Assembly: GCA_030605745.1 (NCBI GenBank)
Contig: JAUWHT010000425.1
Span: forward strand, 1-11,949
Direction of reading: 5' to 3'
Origin: Pirellulales bacterium
Lineage (GTDB): Bacteria > Planctomycetota > Planctomycetia > Pirellulales > Thermoguttaceae
Length of the DNA stretch: 11,949 bases
In this document: positions 6,109-11,949 of the stretch, one piece after another
How the letters are laid out: the number at the start of each line of letters is the position of its first letter
Position numbering within the stretch: position 1 is the stretch's first letter
Notes under the pieces: model-generated
The model's database searches: none
What the model was told of the DNA's origin: nothing
The model's input: the letters and a program-made list of their open reading frames with translations, nothing else
Position numbers and translations under genes: made by a program

Positions 6109-8370
6109 ATGGCCAATACCCCAGGTTCCCAAGTTCAATCCGGACAGCCCGCCGGGACCGGTGACCGGCCGGTGTCGACGGACCATTGGATGTCGGAACT
6201 CGGCGCGCTGCTGCGGGAGTTGGAAGATGTCACCTCCGCCGGTGCCGTTCTGCCTCCGGTCGTAAGCGAGCAGACCGACAATCAGCTTGTCCAGGTCCGG
6301 CTGGGGACCGCCAGCAGCCTGTTTTCCGCCTTACAGTGCAAGCACGCAGCGACGGCGGGTCACGCGTTGCGGGTGGCGTTAACCTGCTCGGCCTGGGCAC
6401 TGCGGATGCGGCTAAGACAAGAGCAGCGCGACGCGATCGAAATCGCTGCCCTGCTGCACGACGTCGGTGTGATCGGCGTTCCCGACCGAATCCTCTTGAA
6501 GCCCGGCCTGCTGGACCCTGATGAAGCAGCCGTTGTGGCGCGGTCCCGTCACATGAGCCTGGAGATCATCCGCCAGAGTTGTAATTCGCCAGAGATCCTT
6601 GATATCGTCGAACACGTGCCGGCCTGGTACGACGACAGCCGGCCCGGCTTCCGGCTGGCCGGTCCCGATCTACCGCTGGGCGCGCGGATGATCGCCATCG
6701 TCGAGGCCTTCGACTCGATGACCACCGATCACGTCTACCGGCCGGCCATGTCGCACGAACGGGCGATGACCGAGTTGTTCGACTGCGCCGGCACGCAATT
6801 CGATCCCGAGCTGGTAGGGCAGTTTGCCGAGTTGCTCGATGCCGACCAGGCGGAACTCCACCGGGAGGTCGCCCAGCGATGGCTCAGATCGCTCGATCCG
6901 GAGTTGGTCAACTCCCGGTGGCAACTCAACTGTGTCCCGTCGCAAAGCAGCCAACCGACCATCGACGCGCTGTTCCAGGCCAAGCTGCTGGACAACATGT
7001 ACGACGCGGTGGTGTTCATCGATGCCGGAGGCCAGGTCAGTTTGTGGAACCACGGCGCCGAGCGGCTAACGGGCATCTCCGGCAGCAGCGTGGTCCAACG
7101 CCAGTGGCATCCGGACCTGTTGAACGTCTCCGATGAGAAGGGGAACCCTGTCGACGAGCCCGATTGCCCGGTCACTTGTGCGATCCGTTCGGGCGTCCAG
7201 TCGCTGCGGCGGCTGGCGATCCGTGGTCGGACCGGGCAACCCGTCTCGGTCGATACCCACGCCATCCCCGTCTTGGCCCCCGACAGAACAACGCTGGGTG
7301 CGATCCTGTTGTTTCACGATGCCTCGTCGGAAATCTCGCTTGAGGAGCGTTGTCAAAATCTGCACGAGAAGGCCACCAGAGACCCGTTAACGCAAGTGGC
7401 CAACCGGGCGGAGTTCGACCGGGTCCACGAGACGTTCCTGGCCGCACACCAACAGCAACAGCTACCTTGTAGCTTGATGATTTGCGACCTGGACCGGTTC
7501 AAACTGGTCAACGACACCTACGGGCACCAGGCGGGCGACGAGGTGATCAAGAGCCTGACCACGCTGCTGAAGGGCTCCTGTCGGCCGGGCGATCTGGTGG
7601 CCCGATACGGCGGCGAGGAGTTCGTCATGCTGTGTGCCGACTGCGACAATGCGGCGGCCGCTCGACGCGCCGAACAAATCCGCAGGACGCTCAGCCAGAT
7701 GCCTCAGCCGAAAATGGCCGGCCGACCGGTCACCGTCAGCTTTGGCGTTACTGAAATCCAACCTGGTGATACCCCCGAGACCATGCTCCGCCGCGCCGAC
7801 CGAGCACTACTGACTGCCAAGGCCAAAGGCCGCAACAACGTCATACAACTGGGAACCGGCCGCCGCGGTGAGTTGGCCGATCCGCCGGCGGCTTTCCGGC
7901 ACCGCAAGAAAGCACGATCAAACCAACTCATCGAGCAAGTCCTAGTGACCCCCGTACCTATCAAGATAGCCATCGAGAAGCTTCGCGGGTTTGTGGCCGA
8001 TCATCGGGCCAAGATCGTCAAGATCGACGGCAACCACGTCCGGTTGGAGATCGACGACAAGCATCCCGGCCGGCTACGGCGTCTGACCGACCGGCCGGTC
8101 ACCTTCTGCGTCGACCTCCGTTTTGAAGAGGAGCGGATCCACAAAGACCCGACCGACCCATCTTCCGGCGGGTTGCTGCGGACGAAGATCCAATTCAGCA
8201 TCAGCACCCGTAAGAACCGCGATCGACGCCGCAACGACGTGTCCAACCGTGCCCGGCAAGTCCTGGTCAGCTTCCGATCCTACCTAATGGCCAGCGAAGA
8301 AGAAGGGCGGCCCCAAAAAGGGGCCCTACGGCGGGCCAAGCGCATCCTGACCCCCTGGCTAGCGAGATAA
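6109..8370 (+). CDS. HD-GYP-like / PAS / GGDEF c-di-GMP signalling protein
   Basis: A 753-residue cytoplasmic signalling protein with no membrane helix seen. (1) An HD-GYP-like domain (about 75-245): KHAATAGHALRVA helix, HD pair H117-D118 in LLHDVGVIGVPD, H148, and EAFDSMT (199-205). The usual HHE is replaced by E168-H169-V170 and the GYP loop by R178-PGF, so phosphodiesterase activity is doubtful. (2) A PAS domain (about 288-410) beginning LLDNMYDAVVFID, a likely sensory module. (3) A GGDEF domain (about 420-582): DPLTQVANR, metal-binding D460 in CDLDRFK, signature GGEEF (501-505), and inhibitory I-site R492-PG-D495 at the correct distance of five residues. This half looks like an active diguanylate cyclase making c-di-GMP. 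(4) A C-terminal region (about 600-753), basic, with beta-rich stretches and no PilZ signature, not recognised. ATG 6109 is preceded by no strong Shine-Dalgarno; M28 is a weaker alternative. Likely role: PAS-gated synthesis of c-di-GMP. Confidence 0.92.
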   Translation: MANTPGSQVQSGQPAGTGDRPVSTDHWMSELGALLRELEDVTSAGAVLPPVVSEQTDNQLVQVRLGTASSLFSALQCKHAATAGHALRVALTCSAWALRMRLRQEQRDAIEIAALLHDVGVIGVPDRILLKPGLLDPDEAAVVARSRHMSLEIIRQSCNSPEILDIVEHVPAWYDDSRPGFRLAGPDLPLGARMIAIVEAFDSMTTDHVYRPAMSHERAMTELFDCAGTQFDPELVGQFAELLDADQAELHREVAQRWLRSLDPELVNSRWQLNCVPSQSSQPTIDALFQAKLLDNMYDAVVFIDAGGQVSLWNHGAERLTGISGSSVVQRQWHPDLLNVSDEKGNPVDEPDCPVTCAIRSGVQSLRRLAIRGRTGQPVSVDTHAIPVLAPDRTTLGAILLFHDASSEISLEERCQNLHEKATRDPLTQVANRAEFDRVHETFLAAHQQQQLPCSLMICDLDRFKLVNDTYGHQAGDEVIKSLTTLLKGSCRPGDLVARYGGEEFVMLCADCDNAAAARRAEQIRRTLSQMPQPKMAGRPVTVSFGVTEIQPGDTPETMLRRADRALLTAKAKGRNNVIQLGTGRRGELADPPAAFRHRKKARSNQLIEQVLVTPVPIKIAIEKLRGFVADHRAKIVKIDGNHVRLEIDDKHPGRLRRLTDRPVTFCVDLRFEEERIHKDPTDPSSGGLLRTKIQFSISTRKNRDRRRNDVSNRARQVLVSFRSYLMASEEEGRPQKGALRRAKRILTPWLAR

Positions 8371-8417
8371 GGCTCCACCGAGCCGCCGGGCCGCCTGAGT
8401 CGAACATGCAGTCGCCG

Positions 8418-8474
8418 ATAGCCGGGGGACAACGTCCCGCGGGCGTGCCCCGCGACGCGTTGCGTCCCGGCTAT
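8418..8474. repeat. Palindromic repeat pair with covarying stems
   Basis: Two 26-nt copies in inverted orientation (8418-8443 and 8449-8474, loop CGTGC). Each contains ATAGCCGG, a 5-bp stem, loop AAC, the partner stem, and GCGGG. Left copy: stem GGGAC/GTCCC; right copy (as its reverse complement): stem GACGC/GCGTC. The arms match at 20 of 26 positions, and all six differences form three compensated base pairs. Located about 50 bases past the GGDEF gene stop; may also act as a transcription barrier, though no U-tract follows. Confidence 0.8.
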
Positions 8475-8538
8475 TTCCAATCCTCAATCCCCAATCCCCC
8501 GCTTCCCCTATCTTGCCGGAAAACCGAGAATTTTGGCA

Positions 8539-8566
8539 TTGACCAGCCGGTCGAGGTGTCTATAAT
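8539..8566 (+). promoter_or_regulatory. Near-consensus sigma70 promoter of the lipoprotein gene
   Basis: TTGACC (8539-8544), 16-base spacer, TATAAT (8561-8566), followed by CCGCCC. Transcription would start near 8573, about 200 bases ahead of ATG 8771. The -10 is a perfect consensus, so this should be a strong, constitutive promoter. Confidence 0.75.
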
Positions 8567-8572
8567 CCGCCC

Positions 8573-8770
8573 ACGCTTGTCGGCAACGGTTTGACGAGCG
8601 GAGTTCGCGCAGACTGCGTGGTTTGGGCGAAAAAAGCGCGCAGAATCACCAACTTCTCAAGAAAGTAGTAATGAATCGGGTGCTGCGGTTCGATTTACCC
8701 CTAAAGCGCCCGACACGTCTCGTTTCAACCGGGTCTTCCTTCTCGTCCGTTTCTAAAGGACACCAAAGCC
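8573..8770 (+). other. Long 5' leader of the lipoprotein gene
   Basis: About 198 bases between the probable transcript start and ATG 8771. It carries a CGCAG-a-CTGCG palindrome (near 8608-8618) and an AGGA about ten bases before ATG. An in-frame ATG-led reading (8671 onward) runs into the lipoprotein gene in another frame and lacks an RBS, so no leader peptide is called. No recognised riboswitch fold was found by eye. Confidence 0.4.
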
Positions 8771-10027
8771 ATGCGAATCTATGTTGCGCAGTGTGCATTT
8801 GTCGTATTGACGATTGTCAGCCTGTCCGGCTGCTACAGCGGCGGCAGGTGGACAATGCCCGATCTCGCGTTCTGGAAGCAGAAACCGGAACCTTCTTCCG
8901 CCGCTTCCGCGGCGACGGCGGCAGGCACTACGATGATGCCCTCGGTTGCAGCAACGACTCCGACGATGCCCGGTTCAGAAGACACCGGTTACGCGGCGGC
9001 AGGCACGACGACACCTTACTCCACGGCCACGGCGGCACCGGCAACCACGACGTACCCTGGTGGTATTGCCGGCTACCCGACCACCCAGCAACCATACCCG
9101 TCGACTCAGTCGCTCCCATCCGCCAACCAAAGCTATGGGGTAGGCGCCCGCCCCAATTCCCCCATGGCGCCACAGCAAGGGCCTTACGGCACGGACAACT
9201 ACACGTCGACGCCGCCGGCATCACCGTATTCGAGCACAACGCCTTACACGGCTACCACCACGCCTTCATACGGCTCTAAAGGGGCCACCAGCGCCGGCAA
9301 CTACGGCGCGGCCGGCACGACCGGACCGTACACCAACCCGGTCCGGACTGCCACCCTGCCGTATCGTGGCGGAATAGACCAACGTGACAGTGGATCGGAT
9401 CGATATGGCACTGGATCGGACCGGTACAGCAGTGGGTCCGACCGATATAGCGCTGGACCAGACCGTTACGGCAGCGGATCGGACCGGTACGGCAGTAGGC
9501 AATCTGCCGGCTCGGGCTACGGTAGGCTGTCCACGCCGGCCTCGGAGGCGAGTCACAGCGGCAGATCGGCTCCCTCGTACAATGGCGGCTCCCAAACCCC
9601 GGCGGCCTCTCCGTACGGAGCCAACCCGCAGGGGAACACTCCGGCGGCCAGTGCCGAATCGGCCCCCGGATCACCTGATCGCTACCGGTCCTCCGCCACC
9701 CAGCCGCCACCCAGTACCTCGTCGCTAGGCTATCCCGGCACGCCCGGCTATACTCCCGGCGCGAGCAGCTACACGCCGGGTAATACGGGCTACAACCCGC
9801 CGGGGGTTACCCCGTACAAGCCGCCAGCCGGTTCTTATGTACCGCCAACTGCTAGTGATCCCAATGATCCTCCGCCCTACCGGCCGGGCAGCACCGGTAC
9901 TTATCAGCCGCGCAACTCCGGCGCGACGAGTCTCGGTGGCACGTCCGCGCATCCGGGGACACCGCCCGGTATTGGCTCTGGTGTGATGCCGGCCGATTAC
10001 GCCCAACCGATCGGCGGCCGGTTGTAG
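8771..10027 (+). CDS. Low-complexity lipoprotein, Tyr/Pro/Gly/Ser-rich
   Basis: A 418-residue secreted lipoprotein. The N-terminus (residues 1-21) is a type II signal peptide: MRIYVAQ, a hydrophobic stretch, and lipobox LSGC with C21 the likely lipidation site. After a short WTMPDLAFWK conserved-looking segment (27-36) the chain is disordered, rich in Pro, Ser, Thr, Gly and Tyr. Residues 208-242 are five heptads of the form GSDRY(G/S)x, with one GP variant. The C-terminal third has spaced YTPG/YNPPG/YKPPAG units. There is no catalytic motif. The composition suggests a cell-surface or envelope structural or adhesive role, perhaps with Tyr/Pro packing, but nothing proves it. The ATG at 8771 follows an AGGA. 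The gene stands alone, with a strong promoter and a long leader. I do not recognise a family name. Confidence 0.85.
   Translation: MRIYVAQCAFVVLTIVSLSGCYSGGRWTMPDLAFWKQKPEPSSAASAATAAGTTMMPSVAATTPTMPGSEDTGYAAAGTTTPYSTATAAPATTTYPGGIAGYPTTQQPYPSTQSLPSANQSYGVGARPNSPMAPQQGPYGTDNYTSTPPASPYSSTTPYTATTTPSYGSKGATSAGNYGAAGTTGPYTNPVRTATLPYRGGIDQRDSGSDRYGTGSDRYSSGSDRYSAGPDRYGSGSDRYGSRQSAGSGYGRLSTPASEASHSGRSAPSYNGGSQTPAASPYGANPQGNTPAASAESAPGSPDRYRSSATQPPPSTSSLGYPGTPGYTPGASSYTPGNTGYNPPGVTPYKPPAGSYVPPTASDPNDPPPYRPGSTGTYQPRNSGATSLGGTSAHPGTPPGIGSGVMPADYAQPIGGRL
9392..9496 (+). repeat. Five 21-nt repeats coding for GSDRY heptads
   Basis: Five consecutive 21-nt units code for Gly-Ser/Pro-Asp-Arg-Tyr plus two small residues. 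The DNA varies at synonymous positions (codons such as TCG/TCC and GAT/GAC), so the repeats are not recent duplicates but conserve the protein pattern. Confidence 0.8.
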
Positions 10028-10081
10028 GCCGCGGCGCGCCGGCAGGGGAGCATCAGCCGAGTGTGCCACTTATAGTAGCTC

Positions 10082-10154
10082 CAAAGTTATGAACAGGCTG
10101 CTGATGTGGGGTCCTTCCCAGACCCAGAGCAGCAGCAGGCTGTTTGTAACTTTG
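10082..10154. repeat. Imperfect 73-nt hairpin after the lipoprotein gene
   Basis: Arms of 25 nt: the left begins CAAAGTTATGAACAGG and the right ends CTGTTTGTAACTTTG. Three mismatches break the outer 22 pairs (a fourth is at pair 23). An inner GGGTC/GACCC pair (around 10108-10125) can extend the stem. It starts 55 bases past the lipoprotein stop. No U-tract follows, so it is not a standard terminator; a small MITE-like element is an alternative. Confidence 0.7.
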
Positions 10155-10209
10155 CCGCGCGGAGGTATGCTGGGTGGTTCGTGTAAAGAACACGCATCGC
10201 CCGGCTACA

Positions 10210-10240
10210 TATACTCAGCACGGGCGAAGTATGAGGTTTT
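10210..10240 (+). repeat. Left inverted repeat (candidate IS end)
   Basis: Begins TATACTCAGCACGGGCGA and then continues AGTATGAGGTTTT. It is the partner of the repeat at 11918-11948. The first two bases, TA, would be the target duplication. An outward CGCCCG (about 10198-10203) also pairs with CGGGCG inside the repeat. Confidence 0.65.
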
Positions 10241-10314
10241 ACTCGTGTGTCTGAAGGATGTGGGCGCGGCCGGGGGCCGGGATTTCCGGGGGGCATGAAG
10301 CAGTACGAGTTGCG

Positions 10315-10397
10315 CTTCTCTGTTGGCGGTTCCATTTTGGCTTCAAAGCTCGCCAATTCGACAGATCGCCGTGAAAGTGCAGTAACCAACAGAGAAG
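10315..10397. repeat. 12-bp perfect inverted repeat
   Basis: CTTCTCTGTTGG (10315-10326) is complementary to CCAACAGAGAAG (10386-10397) with a 59-nt loop that has a smaller TTGGC/GCCAA pair. It lies inside the candidate element, past the 3' end of the transposase. Confidence 0.6.
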
Positions 10398-10433
10398 AGG
10401 AACCCGTAGTGAATGGATCGTGTGGCAATCGCT

Positions 10434-11039
10434 TCAAGCACTTACCAGCGCGCCGAATTCGGCCGGACCAATGCGCGGTTGATCGAAGGTCTGGAAGCGA
10501 AGCGTCAGTAGAGTGTCCAACTGCTGTTTGTGTTTTGTGTGGGCCAGGCTGATGCAGTGGCTGATCGCCTTGCTGAACGCCGTGAAGTCGGCGTAGTATT
10601 TCGAGTACAAGACTTGCTTCTTGATGAACTTCCAAAATCTCTCGATGAGGTTCAGATTGGGCGAGTAGGATGGCAAGTAGACCAACTCGATCTTCAGCGA
10701 TTCGGCAAGTTCTCGCACCACGGCGCACTTTTGATATCGCGCGTTGTCCAGGATCAGACTGATCGGCACGCCAACATTCGCCTGAGTGATCTTCCTGAGC
10801 AGTTCACACACAGTGGTTGCATTGATGTACGCATCATTGGTTACGGTTATCAGTTCATGTGTGACCGCGTTCAGGGCGCCCAGCACATTGAAGCGTTGCC
10901 TGCCGGCAGGCGCTTTAATGAAGCAGCGCACGAAACACCATAAATACCCGAGAAACGGAGCCAACACGAAATGGGCCGCGTCCACGAAGAACACCGCCCG
11001 CCGGCCTGCTTGGGCTTCGGCCAACAGCGGATTGAGCAC
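10434..11039 (-). CDS. IS630-type transposase, catalytic half (DDE)
   Basis: Second frame of the split transposase, 201 residues from a GTG at 11039. Catalytic residues follow the DD34E arrangement of IS630/Tc1 enzymes: D20 in FFVDAAHF, D98 in LILDNARYQK, E133 in YSPNLNLIERFWK, with 34 residues between the last two. The fold is RNase H-like; it would cut and join DNA at TA sites. There is no convincing RBS for the GTG, and the frame opens within codons of the A7 run at 11043-11049, so the natural product is likely a fusion with the upstream half (355 residues in total). All three catalytic residues are intact, so the element may still be active if the frame is restored. It ends at 10434 with normal C-terminal sequence. 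Confidence 0.9.
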   Translation of the reverse strand: MLNPLLAEAQAGRRAVFFVDAAHFVLAPFLGYLWCFVRCFIKAPAGRQRFNVLGALNAVTHELITVTNDAYINATTVCELLRKITQANVGVPISLILDNARYQKCAVVRELAESLKIELVYLPSYSPNLNLIERFWKFIKKQVLYSKYYADFTAFSKAISHCISLAHTKHKQQLDTLLTLRFQTFDQPRIGPAEFGALVSA

Positions 11040-11502
11040 GTCTTTTTTTAAAGATCGCCTGTTTTTCGACGTCGGCCTTTGCCGGGATGGCGCCGAGTTT
11101 CAAGCGCCGCATCCCCAACGACTTGAGAAACTGCCGGACTTGTGTCTGGCTGCGTCGGATGCTGGTGAGCTGTTCGATCTTTGCGGCCGCCTCTTTGACC
11201 GTCGCGGGAGGATGCTCGCGAAAGTATCCCTCCAACGTTTCGGCGTGAGCCACCAACTCACTTTGCGGACAGGGGAAGTTCAACTCCTTGAGCTTCTCAA
11301 TCCCGCCTTTCAGGTAGGCCTGAAGGTAGGCCCGCAAGGTGTTCTCCGTAATCGCCAGGACGTTGCAGATCTGCCAGTGCGGCACGCCTTGGCTTTTCAA
11401 CAGCAAGGCTTCCATCTTGCGCTGCACGCGAGGATGCGGATGATGGAAACGCTCGTGGCGAAGTTGTTCAACCTGCTCTTCCGTGAACTCGATGCTGGTC
11501 AT
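10915..11502 (-). CDS. IS630-type transposase, DNA-binding half (HTH), split frame
   Basis: First frame of the split transposase. From ATG 11502 (AGGA seven bases upstream), residues 1-151 are the N-terminal domain: an HTH/winged-helix region (about 17-65, with VPHWQICNVLAITENTLRAYL), then a helix-rich linker (HPPATVKEAAAKIEQL). After residue 151 the DNA reads TTT AAA AAA AGA; the ORF then continues out of frame as an Arg/Gly-rich stretch (RAQSAVGRSP) to its stop at 10915, so that tail is not natural transposase. The frame difference to the catalytic half corresponds to one extra A in the A7 run (11043-11049). Either a +1 frame change, slippage during transcription, or a mutation explains it. 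A TTG at 11523 is a poorer start. Confidence 0.85.
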   Translation of the reverse strand: MTSIEFTEEQVEQLRHERFHHPHPRVQRKMEALLLKSQGVPHWQICNVLAITENTLRAYLQAYLKGGIEKLKELNFPCPQSELVAHAETLEGYFREHPPATVKEAAAKIEQLTSIRRSQTQVRQFLKSLGMRRLKLGAIPAKADVEKQAIFKKRRAQSAVGRSPSRPAGGVLRGRGPFRVGSVSRVFMVFRALLH

Positions 11503-11562
11503 TGGACCGTCCTGGGCAAACAAGCCATCCGTGAAGAAGAAAACCTCATCCGGTTTGGGCGT

Positions 11563-11591
11563 AGTCTACCGCAGAGACCTCGGTGAGCCAA
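11563..11591 (-). promoter_or_regulatory. Possible transposase promoter
   Basis: On the minus strand, TTGGCT (11586-11591), 17-base spacer, TAGACT (11563-11568). The transcript would start about 55 bases before ATG 11502. Moderate match. Confidence 0.35.
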
Positions 11592-11917
11592 CGGCAGAAA
11601 CATCTTGGAAGTCTGGGTGATAGCGGTGCTGCGTGGGCAGGAATTGCCTTGAAACGCAGGTTCCCCCTCCTTTGGTGAAGTAGAGTACAAAAATACTAAG
11701 TGTCCAACAGTGTGCATCAAAACCGGAAGAGCCTTTTTTTTCAGGCTGGGCCTATGACGTAACCTCTGTCGCCATAACACTTTATATCTACCCCCCCCCG
11801 AGGGGTGCCCGGTTCGCCAATTCCGGATTTTTGATCTTGACCAGCAGTTTACGGATGACTATATTTCGTTGTGCTAGCAGTGATTGCTGACACGCCGGTA
11901 CTGCGTGACCGGTCCAA
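11592..11917. other. Non-coding flank upstream of the transposase
   Basis: About 325 bases between the possible promoter and the right inverted repeat. Contents: AGCCT-ttttttttc-AGGCT-type small hairpin (11731-11748 region), a run of nine Cs (11791-11799) next to CCCCGAGGGG, and a CCGGT-actgcgtg-ACCGG hairpin just before the repeat (about 11896-11913). The minus-strand open frame of 93 residues here has no RBS and odd composition, and overlaps the transposase start, so it is not called. Confidence 0.4.
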
Positions 11918-11948
11918 AAAACCGCAAACCTCGCCCGTGCTGAGTATA
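11918..11948 (-). repeat. Right inverted repeat (candidate IS end)
   Basis: On the minus strand it reads TATACTCAGCACGGGCGA followed by GGTTTGCGGTTTT. It pairs with 10210-10240 at 28 of 31 positions. The window ends one base later, so any target-site duplication beyond TA cannot be seen. Confidence 0.65.
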
Positions 11949-11949
11949 C

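Larger units (their letters stand above)
10210..11948 (-). mobile_element. Candidate IS630/Tc1-type element bounded by inverted repeats
   Basis: The element holds the split transposase and is bracketed by inverted repeats of 31 nt (10210-10240 and 11918-11948), each starting with TATACTCAGCACGGGCGA and agreeing at 28 of 31 positions. Both outer ends read TA, the target of IS630/Tc1-mariner elements. At 1739 bases it is longer than usual for the family, so the repeats may belong to a different or composite element, or to a dispersed repeat. The transposase itself is certain; the ends are less so. Confidence 0.55.

Noticed and set aside
8683..8712. Possible tRNA T-arm (GGTTCGATTTACC)
   Set aside because: No acceptor, anticodon or D-arm can be built around it.
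8623..9279. Plus-strand 218-codon frame through the leader and start of the lipoprotein gene
   Set aside because: Different frame from the signal peptide/lipobox protein, no RBS, no recognisable sequence.
10087..10728. Minus-strand 213-codon frame overlapping the transposase end
   Set aside because: Overlaps the catalytic half in another frame and runs through hairpin DNA; no protein features.
11499..11780. Minus-strand 93-codon frame upstream of the transposase
   Set aside because: No RBS, low-information composition; overlaps the transposase ATG by four bases only by chance.

Overview
The window looks like chromosomal DNA from a GC-rich planctomycete, probably Pirellulales-like. The grounds are family resemblance only: a GluRS with an enlarged segment after its KLSKR motif, a Tyr/Pro/Ser/Thr-rich lipoprotein with a 'W-x-MPDLAFWK' N-terminus, a PAS-GGDEF protein with a degenerate HD-GYP-like domain, sparse coding with long intergenic stretches, and many palindromic intergenic repeats. 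No rRNA, tRNA or CRISPR array was seen.

Left part (about 1-2236, minus strand): a compact, visibly AT-richer accessory operon. A good sigma70-type promoter drives a DUF433 protein (the antitoxin-type partner of DUF433/DUF5615 pairs), then a 9-codon open frame starting at an ATGA overlap that looks like the first codons of a DUF5615 toxin, then a beta-class adenine-type DNA methyltransferase, then an overlapping PD-(D/E)XK-type restriction endonuclease. The simplest reading is a type II restriction-modification pair joined to the promoter and antitoxin of a toxin-antitoxin operon whose toxin is gone.

Middle part (2669-8370): housekeeping and signalling genes. gltX (glutamyl-tRNA synthetase) lies downstream of a six-helix membrane protein of unknown function, both on the minus strand. 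About 800 bases of non-coding DNA, carrying three copies of a palindromic REP-like element, separate these from a plus-strand 753-residue c-di-GMP protein. That protein has a degenerate HD-GYP-like domain, PAS, an intact GGDEF domain with I-site, and an unrecognised C-terminal domain.

Right part (8371-11949): a second palindromic repeat pair with covarying stems, a near-consensus promoter with a leader of about 200 nt, and a lipoprotein of low-complexity sequence with five GSDRY heptads. After a 73-nt imperfect hairpin comes an IS630/Tc1-type transposase (DD34E) split into two frames at an A7 run. It is bracketed by 31-nt inverted repeats whose right arm ends one base before the window does.

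The operon structure at 151-2236 and the two palindrome families with compensatory changes are the observations most worth following up.
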